Origin: Proluteimonas flavola | Lineage (GTDB): Bacteria; Pseudomonadota; Gammaproteobacteria; Xanthomonadales; Xanthomonadaceae | Assembly: GCF_021191705.1 (NCBI RefSeq) | Contig: NZ_JAIWPU010000013.1 | Coordinates: 62,001-126,000, forward strand | Length of the DNA stretch: 64,000 nucleotides | Direction of reading: 5' to 3' | In this document: piece after piece, positions 50,160-60,493 of the stretch | How the letters are laid out: each line of letters begins with the position of its first letter | How positions within the stretch are numbered: the first letter of the stretch is position 1 | Program-made: the position numbers and the translations under genes | Notes under the pieces: model-generated | Told to the model about the DNA's origin: nothing | The model's database searches: none | Seen by the model: only the letters and a program-made list of their open reading frames with translations

Positions 50160-51158
50160 TTACCCAAGCATCCCGTGAGCGGACACGCCGGTCGGCGGCC
50201 AGTTCTCGAGCTTCATGCCGAGCGCGAGGCCGCGCTGCGCCAGGACTTCCTTGATCTCGGTCAACGACTTCTTGCCGAGGTTCGGGGTCTTGAGCAGTTC
50301 GACTTCGGTCTTCTGGATCAGGTCGCCGATGTAGTAGATGCTCTCGGCCTTGAGGCAGTTGGCCGAACGCACCGTCAGCTCCAGATCGTCGATCGGACGC
50401 AGCAGGATCGGGTCGACGCCCGGTGCCTGCGGCTTCGCGGCGCCGCGGTCGCGGTGGGTGAAGTCGCCGAACACCGACAGCTGGTCGGTGAGGATATCGG
50501 CGGCGGTGCGCACGGCTTCCTCGGCATCGATCGTGCCGTTGGTCTCGATGTCCAGGACCAGCTTGTCGAGGTCGGTGCGCTGTTCGACGCGGGCCGCTTC
50601 GACCTCATAGGCCACGCGGCGGACCGGCGAGAACGACGCGTCCAGCATCAGGCGACCGATGGCGCGGGTCTCCTCGTCCGGACGACGACGCGCGGAGGCC
50701 GGCTGGTAGCCGAAACCGCGCTCGATCTTCAGACGCATGTTGATCGACGCGTCCTTGGTCAGGTGGCAGATGATGTGCTCGCCGTTGAGGATCTCGACGT
50801 TGTGGTCGGTCTTGATGTCGGCGGCCGTCACGACGCCCGGGCCCGACTTCGACAGCGACAGCGTCGAGCTCTCGCCGGTGCCCATGCGGATGGCGACGTC
50901 CTTGAGGTTGAGCAGGACTTCCAGCACGTCTTCCTGCAGGCCCTCGATGGTGCTGTACTCGTGCAGCACGCCGTCGATCTCGACTTCGGTGATCGCGAAG
51001 CCCGGAATCGACGACAGGAGCACGCGACGCAGGGCATTGCCCAGCGTGTGCCCATACCCACGCTCCAGCGGCTCGATCACGACCTTCGCGCGGTTGCCCG
51101 CGAGACGTTCGATCTGAGGGCCGCGGGGACGCAGGACCTGGTTGGCGGTAGCCGTCAT
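50160..51158 (-). CDS. rpoA: RNA polymerase alpha subunit
   Basis: Scaffold subunit of RNA polymerase, 332 residues. The N-terminal dimerisation domain has [20 protein letters not shown]-type sequence ([19 protein letters not shown]) and [20 protein letters not shown]; the C-terminal domain for UP-element and activator contacts has [20 protein letters not shown] and [19 protein letters not shown]. The start is the ATG at 51158. It follows rpsD in the alpha operon order. Confidence 0.98.
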   Translation of the reverse strand: MTATANQVLRPRGPQIERLAGNRAKVVIEPLERGYGHTLGNALRRVLLSSIPGFAITEVEIDGVLHEYSTIEGLQEDVLEVLLNLKDVAIRMGTGESSTLSLSKSGPGVVTAADIKTDHNVEILNGEHIICHLTKDASINMRLKIERGFGYQPASARRRPDEETRAIGRLMLDASFSPVRRVAYEVEAARVEQRTDLDKLVLDIETNGTIDAEEAVRTAADILTDQLSVFGDFTHRDRGAAKPQAPGVDPILLRPIDDLELTVRSANCLKAESIYYIGDLIQKTEVELLKTPNLGKKSLTEIKEVLAQRGLALGMKLENWPPTGVSAHGMLG

Positions 51159-51213
51159 GTGTATGTGTCTCCTGAGGACCGCCGCGCTCGTCACGCGGCG
51201 GTACCTGGTTGAA

Positions 51214-51849
51214 TTACTTCGAGTACAGCTCGACGATCAGCGCTTCGTTGATGTCTGCCGGCAGATCGGCACGATCCGGGACGGACTTGAACACACCACT
51301 GAACGCCTTGGAGTCGACTTCGACCCACGACGGGGACAGGTCCATCGTCGACCACACGGTGAGCGCTTCCTGCACGCGAAGCTGCTTCTGCGCCTTCTCC
51401 GACAGTGCGATCGCGTCGCCTGCCTTGACCTGGTAAGACGGCAGATTCACCGACTGGCCATTGACCGTGACGCCGCGGTGCGACACCAGCTGGCGCGCGG
51501 CCGGACGGGTCACCGCGAAGCCCATGCGGTAGATGACGTTGTCGAGACGCGTCTCGAGGAGCTGCAGCAGGTTTTCACCCGTGTTGCCCTTCTTGTTCGA
51601 CGCCTTCTTGTAGTAGTTGCGGAACTGACGTTCGAGCAGACCGTAGATACGCTTGACCTTCTGCTTCTCGCGAAGCTGGGTGGCGTAGTCGGACAGCTTG
51701 CTGCGACGCGCGCCGGTACCGGCACCGTGCTGGCCGGGCTTCTGCTCCAGCTTGCACTTCGAGTCGAGCGCGCGGGTCGGGCTCTTGAGGGACAGGTCGG
51801 CGCCTTCACGGCGCGCGAGCTTGCAGGTAGGACCGATGTAACGAGCCAT
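51214..51849 (-). CDS. rpsD: 30S ribosomal protein S4
   Basis: Primary 16S rRNA-binding protein and assembly nucleator, 211 residues. It starts [19 protein letters not shown]; the S4 RNA-binding domain is [20 protein letters not shown] followed by [17 protein letters not shown]. In enterobacteria S4 represses translation of the alpha operon; whether that holds here is not visible. The N-terminal zinc cysteines of some S4 proteins are not arranged as a zinc site. Confidence 0.98.
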   Translation of the reverse strand: MARYIGPTCKLARREGADLSLKSPTRALDSKCKLEQKPGQHGAGTGARRSKLSDYATQLREKQKVKRIYGLLERQFRNYYKKASNKKGNTGENLLQLLETRLDNVIYRMGFAVTRPAARQLVSHRGVTVNGQSVNLPSYQVKAGDAIALSEKAQKQLRVQEALTVWSTMDLSPSWVEVDSKAFSGVFKSVPDRADLPADINEALIVELYSK

Positions 51850-51863
51850 TTCTTATCGCTCCT

Positions 51864-52256
51864 TTAGACGCGACGCTTCTTCGGCGGGCGGCATCCGTTG
51901 TGCGGGATGGGCGTCACGTCGATGATGTTGATGATCTTGTAGCCCACGTTGTTCAGCGAGCGCACGGCCGACTCACGACCCGGACCCGGGCCCTTGATGC
52001 GAACTTCAAGCGACTTCACGCCGTAGTCGAGCGCGACCTTGCCGGCCTTCTCTGCGGCGACCTGGGCTGCGAACGGGGTCGACTTGCGCGAGCCGCGGAA
52101 ACCGGCACCGCCCGAGGTCGCCCACGAGAGCGCGTTGCCCTGGCGGTCGGTGATCGTGATGATCGTGTTGTTGAACGAAGCGTGGACATGCGCGATGCCG
52201 TCGGTGACGACGCGCTTGATCTTCTTCTTGGTCTTGTTAGCTGCGGGCTTGGCCAT
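51864..52256 (-). CDS. rpsK: 30S ribosomal protein S11
   Basis: Platform protein of the small subunit, 130 residues. Conserved segments are [40 protein letters not shown] and the C-terminal [18 protein letters not shown]. The start is the ATG at 52256 ([15 protein letters not shown]); a longer upstream frame lies in rpsM. It is 11 bases after rpsM. Confidence 0.98.
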   Translation of the reverse strand: MAKPAANKTKKKIKRVVTDGIAHVHASFNNTIITITDRQGNALSWATSGGAGFRGSRKSTPFAAQVAAEKAGKVALDYGVKSLEVRIKGPGPGRESAVRSLNNVGYKIINIIDVTPIPHNGCRPPKKRRV

Positions 52257-52267
52257 GGCTTGACTCC

Positions 52268-52624
52268 TTACTTCCTGATGGCCTTGCGCGGACCCTTGCG
52301 GGTGCGTGCATTGGTCCGGGTGCGCTGACCACGCAGCGGGAGACCGCGACGGTGACGCAGGCCGCGGTAGCACGACAGGTCCATCAGACGCTTGATGGCC
52401 ATGCCGACTTCGCGACGCAGATCACCCTCGACCACGTACTTGCCGACTTCCGAGCGCAGGCGCTCGACTTCCGGCTCAGACAGGTCGCGGATCTTGGTGC
52501 TCGAGGTCACGCCTGCAGCCTCGCAGACCTTCTTCGAACGGGTACGGCCGATGCCGAAAATGCTCTGAAGCCCAACCCAGACATGCTTCTGGGCAGGCAG
52601 GTTCACACCTGCAATACGCGCCAT
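52268..52624 (-). CDS. rpsM: 30S ribosomal protein S13
   Basis: Head protein contacting P-site tRNA and L5, 118 residues. It starts [20 protein letters not shown] and has [17 protein letters not shown] and the basic end [20 protein letters not shown]. First gene of the alpha block; a 384-bp spacer with several hairpins lies between it and secY, so it may have its own promoter there. Confidence 0.98.
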   Translation of the reverse strand: MARIAGVNLPAQKHVWVGLQSIFGIGRTRSKKVCEAAGVTSSTKIRDLSEPEVERLRSEVGKYVVEGDLRREVGMAIKRLMDLSCYRGLRHRRGLPLRGQRTRTNARTRKGPRKAIRK

Positions 52625-52890
52625 GCGCGGATCTCCAACTGGTTTGCTGCCAGGGGTTCAATCCCGGCAAAAGGGAACAAGAAATGATAGCAGGGCCTCG
52701 TGGTTTCAGGAAGCCCACGGCGCCAGGGCGCCAGTGAACCCGGCATGGGGAGCGTGCCCATGCTCCGGCGACAGTCCAGGACCGGCAGCTTTCGGGAGAC
52801 ATCTCCCTCGCCTGCCCCGCGCGCTACTCTGGCGTGCGGATCTTCCTGGACCACCCGCGCACGAGACCGCCGCACGAGTCGCCCATCTGA

Positions 52891-53002
52891 AGTCCGGCGC
52901 GTAGGTCCGGACTTCGTGCACCGCCCAGCCGGGCGGTGCGATGCGGCATGGGGAGTGCCCATGCCGCGAGAACCGTGCCGGACGACCCGAGGGCCGTCCG
53001 GC
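52891..53002 (-). repeat. Four consecutive hairpins between secY and rpsM
   Basis: Perfect stems: GCCGGACG/CGTCCGGC (52977-52984 with 52995-53002), GCGGCATGGG/CCCATGCCGC (52943-52952 with 52958-52967), GCACCGCCC/GGGCGGTGC (52918-52926 with 52931-52939) and AGTCCGG/CCGGACT (52891-52897 with 52907-52913). They begin six bases past the secY stop. No T-run follows any of them. The 384-bp spacer (52625-53008) contains no rpmJ and no other gene; the part nearer rpsM is plain GC-rich DNA. Confidence 0.7.
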
Positions 53003-53008
53003 GGAACA

Positions 53009-54385
53009 TCAACGACCGGTCAGGCCGCCGCCGCTGCGCGAACCCTTGAGGTTCGCCTTCTTCAGCAGGCTTTCGTACTGGTGCGACATCAGGTGCGACT
53101 GGACCTGCGCGATGAAGTCCATGATCACCACCACCACGATCAGCAGCGACGTGCCGCCGAAGTGGAAGGAGCTGCCGAACTCGGCGCGCATGAACTCGGG
53201 CAGCAGGCAGACCAGCACCAGATAGGCCGCGCCGACTGCCGTGAGGCGGGTCAGCACACCATCGATGTAGTCGGCGGTGGCCTTGCCCGGACGGATGCCC
53301 GGGATCAGCGCGCCCGACTTCTTCAGGTTGTCGGCCGTTTCCTGGCTGTTGAACACCAGCGCGGTGTAGAAGAACGCGAAGCCCGCGATCAGCGCACCGA
53401 ACAGCAGCACGTACAGCGGCTCGCCCGGCGAGATCGCCTGCGCGACACGCTGCAGCGTCTGCTGCCAGCCGCTCGACGAGGTTGCTTCACCGAACCACGT
53501 GGTCACCGTTGCCGGGAACATGATGATCGAGGACGCGAAGATCGCCGGAATCACGCCTGCCATGTTGAGCTTGAGCGGCAGGAACGAACTCTGGTTCATG
53601 TACGCGTTGCGACCGCCCTGACGGCGTGCGTAGTTGACCGTGATCCGGCGCTGGCCACGCTCGACGAACACCACGAAGAACACCGCCGCCAGCACCACGA
53701 TCACCAGCAGGATCGCCGCGATCGGGCTCATGTCGCCGCTGCGCAGCGAGTCGAACGTCCCCAGCACGGCGCCCGGAAGACCCGCCACGATGCCGGCGAA
53801 GATGATCAGCGAGACACCGTTGCCGATGCCGCGCTCGGTCACCTGCTCGCCCAGCCACACCAGGAACATGGTGCCGGCGGTGAGCGCGATGATCGCGGTG
53901 ACCACGAAGCCCATACCCGGCGCGTAGACGACCGGAATACCGTTGTTGGCACCCGAGCTCTGCAGCGCGACCGCGATACCCGCCGACTGGAACACCGCCA
54001 ACGGAATCGCACCGATGCGCGACCACTGGGTGATCCTGCGCCGGCCCGACTCGCCCTCCTTCTGGATGGCCTTCAGGCTGGGCACGACCTGCACCAGCAG
54101 CTGCATCACGATGGACGCGGAGATGTACGGGATGACGTTCAGTGCGAACAAGCTGAAACGCGACAGCGCACCGCCGGAGAACATGTTGAACATGTCCACG
54201 ATGGTGCCTTCCTGCTGCTCCATCAGCTGCAGCATGGCCTCGGGATTGACGCCCGGCACCGGGATGAAACACCCGATGCGGTAGACGACGAGAGCACCGA
54301 GCACGAACAGCAGGCGCTGGCGAAGCTCGGTGAACTTACCGAGCCCGGCGCCGACCCCACCCATTGCGCTGCCGCTACGCGACAT
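53009..54385 (-). CDS. secY: Protein translocase subunit SecY
   Basis: Central channel of the Sec translocon, inner membrane, 458 residues with ten hydrophobic segments. Landmarks are [19 protein letters not shown] (helix 1), the plug region with [18 protein letters not shown], and [17 protein letters not shown]. The conserved cytoplasmic loop is [18 protein letters not shown], and the C-terminal tail is [16 protein letters not shown]. It is five bases after rplO and is the last gene of the spc block; rpmJ, which often follows, is absent. Confidence 0.97.
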   Translation of the reverse strand: MSRSGSAMGGVGAGLGKFTELRQRLLFVLGALVVYRIGCFIPVPGVNPEAMLQLMEQQEGTIVDMFNMFSGGALSRFSLFALNVIPYISASIVMQLLVQVVPSLKAIQKEGESGRRRITQWSRIGAIPLAVFQSAGIAVALQSSGANNGIPVVYAPGMGFVVTAIIALTAGTMFLVWLGEQVTERGIGNGVSLIIFAGIVAGLPGAVLGTFDSLRSGDMSPIAAILLVIVVLAAVFFVVFVERGQRRITVNYARRQGGRNAYMNQSSFLPLKLNMAGVIPAIFASSIIMFPATVTTWFGEATSSSGWQQTLQRVAQAISPGEPLYVLLFGALIAGFAFFYTALVFNSQETADNLKKSGALIPGIRPGKATADYIDGVLTRLTAVGAAYLVLVCLLPEFMRAEFGSSFHFGGTSLLIVVVVIMDFIAQVQSHLMSHQYESLLKKANLKGSRSGGGLTGR

Positions 54386-54390
54386 CCGGC

Positions 54391-54825
54391 TTACTCCTCG
54401 ACCTTGCCGCCAGCGGCTTCGATCGCCGCGCGGGCACCGGCCGTGGCGAGCACGCCCTTGAGCACGAGCGGCTTGCTGATCTCGCCCTTGAGGACGATCT
54501 TCGCGCGCTTGGCGGTGCTGGGCACCAGCTTGGCGGCACGCAGCGCGGCGAAGTCGACGTCACCATCGAGCCTGTCGAGCTGGTAGAGCATCACTTCGGC
54601 GGTGTCGAGCTTGAGCTTGGAGCGGAAACCGACCTTCGGCAGGCGCTTGCGCAGCGGCATCTGGCCGCCTTCGAAGCCGGCCTTGATCTTGCCCTTGCCC
54701 GAGCGCGCGAACGAACCCTTGTGGCCGCGGCCGGCAGTCTTGCCCAGGCCCGAACCGATACCGCGACCGACGCGCGTGCGCTCGGTGCGGGCGCCCTGTG
54801 CGGGCTTGAGAGAATTGAGCTTCAT
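54391..54825 (-). CDS. rplO: 50S ribosomal protein L15
   Basis: Late-assembling large-subunit protein, 144 residues. It starts [20 protein letters not shown] and has the glycine/arginine-rich loop [20 protein letters not shown], then [18 protein letters not shown]. It lies between rpmD and secY in the usual spc order. Confidence 0.98.
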   Translation of the reverse strand: MKLNSLKPAQGARTERTRVGRGIGSGLGKTAGRGHKGSFARSGKGKIKAGFEGGQMPLRKRLPKVGFRSKLKLDTAEVMLYQLDRLDGDVDFAALRAAKLVPSTAKRAKIVLKGEISKPLVLKGVLATAGARAAIEAAGGKVEE

Positions 54826-54830
54826 TTCGA

Positions 54831-55028
54831 TTATTCCTCGACCTGGACCAGGTAGTGGACCTTGTTGATCAGGCCACGGACCTGCGGGCTGTCCTTCAGT
54901 TCGCGCACGTCGTTGAGCTTGCCCAGACCGAGCGCCTTCACCGAGAGGCGGTGTTTGGCCTGCGAACCGCGCAGACCCTTGACCAGGCGCACCTTGACGG
55001 TGCCGCCGGTGGCTTCGTTCTTAGCCAT
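54831..55028 (-). CDS. rpmD: 50S ribosomal protein L30
   Basis: Small large-subunit protein of 65 residues. The core is [20 protein letters not shown] and [16 protein letters not shown], with the usual [14 protein letters not shown] end. Its start overlaps the end of rpsE by eight bases, so translation is coupled. Confidence 0.97.
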   Translation of the reverse strand: MAKNEATGGTVKVRLVKGLRGSQAKHRLSVKALGLGKLNDVRELKDSPQVRGLINKVHYLVQVEE

Positions 55029-55560
55029 TGATCAGATCCTCCACCTTCTTGCCGCGCTTGGCCGCGATCTGCGCCGGCGAGTGCATTTCGTTGAGGCCGC
55101 GGATCGTGGCGCGCACGAGATTGATCGGGTTGCGCGAACCCACGGCCTTGGCCAGCACGTCCTTGACGCCGACGGCTTCGAGCACGGCGCGCATCGCGCC
55201 ACCGGCGATCACGCCGGTACCTTCCGACGCGGGCTGCATGAACACGCTCGCTGCGCCATGGCGCGACTTGACCGTGTGCCACAGGGTGCTGCCGTTGAGA
55301 TCGACGGCCTTCTGGTTCTTGCGGGCCTGCTCCATCGACTTCTGGATCGCGACCGGCACTTCGCGCGCCTTGCCGTAGCCGAAGCCGACCTTGCCGTTGC
55401 CGTCGCCGACGACCGTCAGCGCGGTGAACGTGAACTGGCGACCGCCCTTGACGGTCTTGCTGACGCGGTTGACCGTGATCAGCTTCTCGATCATGCCGTC
55501 GTCGAGTTCCTCACGGTCGCGATTGCGATCGCGCCCGCGGTTTTCCCTTTCGTTTGCCAT
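55021..55560 (-). CDS. rpsE: 30S ribosomal protein S5
   Basis: Small-subunit protein involved in decoding accuracy, 179 residues. A charged N-terminus ([19 protein letters not shown]) precedes the double-stranded-RNA-binding-like domain [36 protein letters not shown] and the C-terminal [21 protein letters not shown] 55560 is chosen; an upstream in-frame extension to 55644 runs into the spacer. The spacer to rplR is 167 bp and holds two hairpins. Confidence 0.97.
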   Translation of the reverse strand: MANERENRGRDRNRDREELDDGMIEKLITVNRVSKTVKGGRQFTFTALTVVGDGNGKVGFGYGKAREVPVAIQKSMEQARKNQKAVDLNGSTLWHTVKSRHGAASVFMQPASEGTGVIAGGAMRAVLEAVGVKDVLAKAVGSRNPINLVRATIRGLNEMHSPAQIAAKRGKKVEDLING

Positions 55561-55660
55561 CTGGATTGCCTGTATTGGAAGAAGGATGTACGGCTCGTGC
55601 CGCTTGGAGTTGGGAAGTGAATCGGCGAAACGCGGACGCGGCACAGAAGGCCGCGGGCGT

Positions 55661-55711
55661 CCGGCACATCCCGTGCCGGCAGGTCAGGCGGCGCCGGGCA
55701 CGAGGCCCGGC
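55661..55711 (-). repeat. Two hairpins between rplR and rpsE
   Basis: CCGGCAC/GTGCCGG (55661-55667 with 55673-55679) and GCCGGGC/GCCCGGC (55693-55699 with 55705-55711), each with a five-base loop, just after the rplR stop. No T-run. Confidence 0.55.
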
Positions 55712-55727
55712 GGCGACAGCGTTCGAA

Positions 55728-56084
55728 TCAGAACTGCAGGCCACCCTCGCGGGCGGCGTCGGCGAGTGCCTTGATGCGACCGTGGTAGCGGTAGCCCGAG
55801 CGGTCGAATGCGACCTTCTCGATACCCGCGGCCTTGGCCTTCTCCGCAATCGCACGACCCACCGCGGTCGCGGCGTCGGCGTTCTTGCCGTTCTTCAGGC
55901 CGCCCTTGACGTCGGCCTGGGTGGTGTTGGCGGCCGCCAGCACCTTGGAACCATCCGAATTGAACAGCTGGGCGTAGATGTGCTGGCCGGTGCGCAGCAC
56001 CGACAGGCGCGGCACGCCGAGGACACGGATGTGCGAACGCGTGGTCTTGGCGCGGCGCAGGCGGGCGTTGTTCTTGATGCTCAT
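55728..56084 (-). CDS. rplR: 50S ribosomal protein L18
   Basis: 5S rRNA-binding protein of the central protuberance, 118 residues. It begins [20 protein letters not shown]; the rest has [20 protein letters not shown] and the closing [20 protein letters not shown], all L18-specific. Confidence 0.98.
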   Translation of the reverse strand: MSIKNNARLRRAKTTRSHIRVLGVPRLSVLRTGQHIYAQLFNSDGSKVLAAANTTQADVKGGLKNGKNADAATAVGRAIAEKAKAAGIEKVAFDRSGYRYHGRIKALADAAREGGLQF

Positions 56085-56113
56085 GATCTTGATCCCCGGG
56101 AAGCGGATGGGCC

Positions 56114-56641
56114 TTAGGCCTTCTTGGCTTCCTTGCGAATGATGGTTTCGTCGGAGTACTTCACGCCCTTGCCCTTGTACGGCTCCGGCGGACGGAATCC
56201 GCGGATCTTGGCGGCGACCTGGCCGACGAGCTGCTTGTCTGCACCCTGGACCAGGATCTCGGTCTGGGTCGGCGTGGTCAGCGTGATGCCTTCCGGCGCC
56301 TGGAACACGACGGGATGCGAGAAACCGAGCGAGAGGTTCAGGTCCTTGCCCTGGACCGCTGCGCGGTAACCGACGCCGACGAGGTCGAGCTTGCGCTCGA
56401 AGCCCTGCGACACGCCGTGCACCATGTTCGCGACGATCGCGCGCAGGGTACCGGTGAGCGGAATCTGCGACGGATCATTGGCCGAAAGCAGCGCATTGCC
56501 GTCTTCGATGGTGATCGCGATATCCGACGGCTTGGCGAGCGTCAGGGTGCCCTTCGGGCCCTTCACACTGACCAGCTCGGGCTGGATGTTGAGCTCGACG
56601 CCCTTCGGAAGGGCGATCGGCTTCTTGGCAACTCGGGACAT
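56114..56641 (-). CDS. rplF: 50S ribosomal protein L6
   Basis: Large-subunit protein near the sarcin-ricin loop and factor-binding site, 175 residues. It starts [51 protein letters not shown] and the end [16 protein letters not shown] are conserved. Confidence 0.98.
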   Translation of the reverse strand: MSRVAKKPIALPKGVELNIQPELVSVKGPKGTLTLAKPSDIAITIEDGNALLSANDPSQIPLTGTLRAIVANMVHGVSQGFERKLDLVGVGYRAAVQGKDLNLSLGFSHPVVFQAPEGITLTTPTQTEILVQGADKQLVGQVAAKIRGFRPPEPYKGKGVKYSDETIIRKEAKKA

Positions 56642-56655
56642 TGTGCGTTACTCCC

Positions 56656-57051
56656 TTAAGCCACGAAGCACAGGACTTCGCCGCCGACACCCAACTGGCG
56701 TGCCTTCGCGTCGGTCATGATGCCCTTGGACGTGGAAATGATGGACACGCCCAGGCCGTTGAGGACCTTCGGCAGCGCGTCCTTGCCGCGGTACTGGCGC
56801 AGACCCGAACGCGAGAAACGCTTCAGGGTCTCGATGACCGGACGGCCTTCGTAATACTTGAGGACGATCTCGAGTTCGGCCTTGGCGCCGTTCTCGGTCA
56901 CGCGGAAGTCGCCGATGTAGCCTTCGTCCTTCAGGACGGTGGCGATGGCGACCTTGATCTTCGACGACGGCATCGACGCCGTCTGCTTGCCGACAGCGGC
57001 CGCATTGCGAATGCGGACCAGCATGTCGGCGATGGGATCAGTCATGCTCAT
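56656..57051 (-). CDS. rpsH: 30S ribosomal protein S8
   Basis: Primary 16S rRNA-binding protein, 131 residues; in E. coli it also represses spc translation. [40 protein letters not shown] and [20 protein letters not shown] are clear S8 segments. The ATG at 57051 gives MSMTDPI; 57045 (MTDPI) is equally possible. The 141-bp gap to rpsN holds a hairpin. Confidence 0.97.
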   Translation of the reverse strand: MSMTDPIADMLVRIRNAAAVGKQTASMPSSKIKVAIATVLKDEGYIGDFRVTENGAKAELEIVLKYYEGRPVIETLKRFSRSGLRQYRGKDALPKVLNGLGVSIISTSKGIMTDAKARQLGVGGEVLCFVA

Positions 57052-57104
57052 GATGATTACCTTCTGAGTGCACCGATATCCGCTTGCGCGAACACTAGTT
57101 TTGA

Positions 57105-57125
57105 CCCGCACGGACTTCGTGCGGG
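57105..57125 (-). repeat. Hairpin between rpsN and rpsH
   Basis: Perfect eight-base arms CCCGCACG (57105-57112) and CGTGCGGG (57118-57125) with a five-base loop; on the minus strand it is followed by TCAAAAC, not a T-run. It lies in a 141-bp spacer, long for this operon. Confidence 0.5.
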
Positions 57126-57192
57126 GGTACGGCGTGAGGGCCGGTATTCTACAGGTCCGGCGCGCGAACGCCAGACCTGCAGTGCGACGCTC

Positions 57193-57498
57193 TTACCAGC
57201 TGGCCTTGCGCAGGCCCGGCACGTCGCCGCGCATGGTGGCCTGGCGCAGCATGTTGCGGCCGAGACCGAACTTGCTGTAGACACCGCGCGGGCGACCCGA
57301 AAGGGCGCAACGCGTGGTCTGGCGGGCCGGCGACGAGTCGCGCGGCAGCTTCTGCAGCTTGACGACTGCGTCGGCCTTTTCTTCGTAGCCGGCGGTCGGG
57401 CTGCTGATGATCTTCTTCAGCGCCTCACGCTTTTCGGCATGCTGCTTGGCCAGCTTCGCGCGCTTGGCCTCGCGGTTGATCATGGACGTCTTTGCCAC
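57193..57498 (-). CDS. rpsN: 30S ribosomal protein S14
   Basis: Small-subunit head protein of 101 residues: the long form without the zinc-binding cysteine pairs. It starts [20 protein letters not shown] and ends with [20 protein letters not shown] then [12 protein letters not shown] repeat of about 90 bp separates it from rplE upstream. Confidence 0.98.
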   Translation of the reverse strand: MAKTSMINREAKRAKLAKQHAEKREALKKIISSPTAGYEEKADAVVKLQKLPRDSSPARQTTRCALSGRPRGVYSKFGLGRNMLRQATMRGDVPGLRKASW

Positions 57499-57510
57499 GT
57501 GTAAATCCTC

Positions 57511-57602
57511 GGGATTCGGGATTGGGGATTGGGGAATCGGAAAGGCGGGATCCGGCGAGCTGTCGCTCGTACGAATCCCGAATCCCCATTCCCGAATCCC
57601 GG
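57511..57602. repeat. GGGATTCGGGA-type inverted repeat between rplE and rpsN
   Basis: Left arm (57511-57540) repeats GGGATT(C/G)GGG units; the right arm (57572-57602) carries the complementary CGAATCCCGAATCCCC units. It is the same family as 769-882. It fills almost all of the 108-bp rplE-rpsN spacer and would fold strongly in the mRNA. Confidence 0.75.
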
Positions 57603-57606
57603 CTCC

Positions 57607-58149
57607 TCAATTACGGAACGGGAAGCGGAAGGCTTCCAGCAGCGCCTTGGCTTCTTCGTTGGTACGGGCGGTCGTGGTGATCGCGATGTCCATACCGCGG
57701 ATCGCGTCGACGGCGTCGAAGTCGATTTCCGGGAAGATGATCTGTTCCTTCACGCCCATGTTGTAGTTACCGCGGCCGTCGAACGAACGGGCCGAGACAC
57801 CGCGGAAGTCGCGAACGCGCGGCAACGCGACATTGACCAGGCGGTCGAAGAACTCGTACATGCCATTGCGACGCAGCGTGACCTTGCAGCCGATCGGCCA
57901 GCCGTCGCGGATCTTGAACGAGGCCACCGACACGCGCGACTTGGTCACCAGCGGCTTCTGGCCGCTGATCTTGGCCATGTCGGCGGTTGCGTTCTCGAGC
58001 ACCTTCTTGTTCGCGGCAGCTTCGCCCACGCCCATGTTGATGGTGATCTTGCTCAGGCGCGGGACCTGCATGATGTTGGCGTAACCGAACTGCTCCATGA
58101 GCTTCGGTACCACCTCATCCTTGTAGAACTGTTCCAGACGGGTCGTCAT
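57607..58149 (-). CDS. rplE: 50S ribosomal protein L5
   Basis: 5S rRNA-binding protein contacting the small subunit, 180 residues. Markers are [34 protein letters not shown] and [21 protein letters not shown] 58149 is chosen over 58158 because GAGGA lies eight bases before it; the upstream ATG lacks a spaced Shine-Dalgarno. It follows rplX closely. Confidence 0.98.
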   Translation of the reverse strand: MTTRLEQFYKDEVVPKLMEQFGYANIMQVPRLSKITINMGVGEAAANKKVLENATADMAKISGQKPLVTKSRVSVASFKIRDGWPIGCKVTLRRNGMYEFFDRLVNVALPRVRDFRGVSARSFDGRGNYNMGVKEQIIFPEIDFDAVDAIRGMDIAITTTARTNEEAKALLEAFRFPFRN

Positions 58150-58160
58150 TTTGAGCATCC

Positions 58161-58478
58161 TCAGGCGTCGAGCGCCTCACCGCTCGAGCGGAACACGCGC
58201 AGCGTGCGTCCATCCTCGAGTGTCTTGGTTCCAATGCGCTCGCCCTTGCCGGTGGCAGGGTTGAACGGCATCACGTTCGAAGCATGGATCGGCGCTTCGC
58301 GCTCGACCACGCCACCGGCCTGACCCGCCTGCGGGTTCGGCTTGGTGTGGCGCTTGACGATGTTGATGTTCGAGACGACGACCTTCTCGCCGACCACGCG
58401 CACCACGTCACCGCGCTTGCCCTTGTCTTTGCCGGCGATCACGATCACGTGGTCGCCCTTCTTGATTCGATTGGCCAT
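58161..58478 (-). CDS. rplX: 50S ribosomal protein L24
   Basis: Assembly initiator of the large subunit, 105 residues. The KOW motif region is [20 protein letters not shown] followed by [35 protein letters not shown] is also conserved. Confidence 0.98.
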   Translation of the reverse strand: MANRIKKGDHVIVIAGKDKGKRGDVVRVVGEKVVVSNINIVKRHTKPNPQAGQAGGVVEREAPIHASNVMPFNPATGKGERIGTKTLEDGRTLRVFRSSGEALDA

Positions 58479-58492
58479 TTTCGTTCCTCCGC

Positions 58493-58861
58493 TCAGAGCA
58501 CTTCAGGCGCGAGCGAGACGATCTTCATGAACTTCTCGGAACGCAGTTCACGGGTCACGGGCCCGAAGATGCGGGTGCCGATCGGCTCCTGCTTGTTGTT
58601 GAGCAACACGGCGGCATTGCCGTCGAAGCGGATCAACGAACCGTCGGCACGACGCACACCCTTGCGGGTACGCACCACGACGGCGTCGTAGACCTCGCCC
58701 TTCTTGACCTTGCCACGCGGAATCGCTTCCTTGATGGACACCTTGATGATGTCGCCGATGCCGGCGTAACGGCGCTTCGAGCCGCCCAGCACCTTGATGC
58801 ACATCACTTCCTTGGCACCGCTGTTGTCCGCCACATCGAGGTGGCTCTGCATCTGGATCAT
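58493..58861 (-). CDS. rplN: 50S ribosomal protein L14
   Basis: Large-subunit protein at the intersubunit bridge, 122 residues, a normal length. [40 protein letters not shown] and [20 protein letters not shown] are L14-specific. First gene of the classical spc block; here only 15 bp from rpsQ, so the S10 and spc blocks look continuous. Confidence 0.98.
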   Translation of the reverse strand: MIQMQSHLDVADNSGAKEVMCIKVLGGSKRRYAGIGDIIKVSIKEAIPRGKVKKGEVYDAVVVRTRKGVRRADGSLIRFDGNAAVLLNNKQEPIGTRIFGPVTRELRSEKFMKIVSLAPEVL

Positions 58862-58876
58862 GGTATGCCCTCCTCG

Positions 58877-59137
58877 TTATTCGGCGGCGCGCGTGACGAT
58901 TTCCGCCACCCGCCAGTTCTTGGTCTTGGACATCGGCGCAATCTCGACGACCTTCACCAGGTCGCCTTCCTGACACGCGTTCTCGGCATCGTGGGCATGG
59001 AGCTTGGTCGAACGCTTGATGTACTTGCCGTACAACGCGTGCTTGACCTGACGCTCCACCAGCACGGTGACGGTCTTGTCCATCTTGTTGCTGACCACGC
59101 GGCCCTGGACCGTACGCTGCTTCTTTTCGGTATTCAT
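58877..59137 (-). CDS. rpsQ: 30S ribosomal protein S17
   Basis: Primary 16S rRNA-binding OB-fold protein, 86 residues. [20 protein letters not shown] and the [20 protein letters not shown] segment are typical. Last gene of the classical S10 block. Confidence 0.98.
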   Translation of the reverse strand: MNTEKKQRTVQGRVVSNKMDKTVTVLVERQVKHALYGKYIKRSTKLHAHDAENACQEGDLVKVVEIAPMSKTKNWRVAEIVTRAAE

Positions 59138-59147
59138 GGTCGGGTCC

Positions 59148-59336
59148 TTACTTCTTCTGACCGATCAGGGTGTTGACGCGCGCGATCTCGCGGCGCACCC
59201 GACGGGTGTCATGCGTCTTGGTCAGCTGGCCAGTGGCCTTCTGCATGCGGAGCGAGAAACGCTCCTTGTGCAGTTCGAGGAGATGCGACTGCAAATCCTC
59301 GACCGACTTTTCGCGGAGTTCCTTGGTCGTAGCCAT
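59148..59336 (-). CDS. rpmC: 50S ribosomal protein L29
   Basis: Exit-tunnel protein of 62 residues forming a helical hairpin. It starts [20 protein letters not shown] and has [20 protein letters not shown]. Its ATG shares one base with the rplP stop, showing tight coupling. Confidence 0.97.
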   Translation of the reverse strand: MATTKELREKSVEDLQSHLLELHKERFSLRMQKATGQLTKTHDTRRVRREIARVNTLIGQKK

Positions 59337-59749
59337 CAGCGCACCGTCCGGGTCACGAATTGAGTGGTGACCGACAGCTTCGCGGCGGCCAGGCGGAACG
59401 CTTCGCGCGCCACCTCTTCCTCGACACCCTCGATCTCGAAGATCATGCGGCCGGGCTGGATCTGCGCGACCCAGTACTCGACGCTGCCCTTGCCGGAGCC
59501 CATTCGGACTTCGATCGGCTTCTTGGTGATCGGCTTGTCCGGGAACACGCGGATCCACATCTTGCCGCCGCGCTTGACGTGACGGCTGATGGAACGACGA
59601 CCGGCTTCGATCTGACGTGCGGTCAGCTGACCGGTGGCGGTCGACCGCAGGCCGAACTCGCCGAAGCTGACTGCGTTGCCGCTCCATGCCAGGCCGTCGT
59701 TACGGCCCTTGTGCATCTTGCGGTATTTGGTTCGCTTGGGTTGCAACAT
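59336..59749 (-). CDS. rplP: 50S ribosomal protein L16
   Basis: Large-subunit protein close to the A-site tRNA, 137 residues. [40 protein letters not shown] and [20 protein letters not shown] are highly conserved. Confidence 0.98.
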   Translation of the reverse strand: MLQPKRTKYRKMHKGRNDGLAWSGNAVSFGEFGLRSTATGQLTARQIEAGRRSISRHVKRGGKMWIRVFPDKPITKKPIEVRMGSGKGSVEYWVAQIQPGRMIFEIEGVEEEVAREAFRLAAAKLSVTTQFVTRTVR

Positions 59750-59751
59750 GA

Positions 59752-60492
59752 TTAGTCCCTCGCCTCGCGCTCGCGACGCGGACCCCGACGATCGCGGTCA
59801 TTGCGATCACCACGGTCACCGCCACGCGGCGTGTCGTCCTGCTTCTCCTGGCCCACCTGGCTGAAATCGAAGATTTCACCCTTGTAGATCCAGGTCTTGA
59901 TGCCGATGATCCCGTAGGTCGTCTTGGCTTCGGCAAAGCCGTAGTCGACGTCGGCGCGGAGGGTGTGCAACGGCACGCGGCCTTCGCGGTACCACTCCGA
60001 ACGCGCGATCTCGGCGCCGTTGAGGCGACCGGCCACGTTGACCTTGATGCCCAGCGCGCCCAGGCGCATCGCGTTGCCGACAGCGCGCTTCATCGCGCGG
60101 CGGAACATGATGCGACGCTCGAGCTGCTGCGCGATCGACTCGGCGACCAGCTGCGCGTCGAGCTCCGGCTTGCGGACCTCGGTCACGTTGATGTGCGCGG
60201 GAACGCCCATCATGTCGCTGACGTCCTTGCGCAGCTTCTCGATGTCCTCGCCGCGCTTGCCGATCACCACGCCCGGACGGGCGGTGTGGATCGTCACGCG
60301 CGCCGTCTTCGCCGGACGCTCGATCAGGATCTTGCTGATGCCGGCGGAGGCGAGACGCTTGCGCAGCATCTCGCGGACCTTCAGGTCGGCGGCGAGGTAT
60401 TCGGCGTATTCCTTCTTGCCGGCATACCACTTGGAATTCCAGTCCTTGGCGATGCCGAGGCGGATGCCGATGGGATGAACTTTGTGACCCAT
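59752..60492 (-). CDS. rpsC: 30S ribosomal protein S3
   Basis: Small-subunit protein at the mRNA entry, 246 residues. [20 protein letters not shown], the KH-domain [20 protein letters not shown] and the C-terminal [16 protein letters not shown] are clear. The tail is Arg/Asp-rich ([20 protein letters not shown]), an extension common in this group. It is only two bases from rplP. Confidence 0.98.
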   Translation of the reverse strand: MGHKVHPIGIRLGIAKDWNSKWYAGKKEYAEYLAADLKVREMLRKRLASAGISKILIERPAKTARVTIHTARPGVVIGKRGEDIEKLRKDVSDMMGVPAHINVTEVRKPELDAQLVAESIAQQLERRIMFRRAMKRAVGNAMRLGALGIKVNVAGRLNGAEIARSEWYREGRVPLHTLRADVDYGFAEAKTTYGIIGIKTWIYKGEIFDFSQVGQEKQDDTPRGGDRGDRNDRDRRGPRREREARD

Positions 60493-60493
60493 A

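Noticed and set aside
52700-54586. Rightward frame across secY
   Set aside because: Antisense shadow; secY on the other strand is certain and the translated frame is only Arg/His-rich filler.
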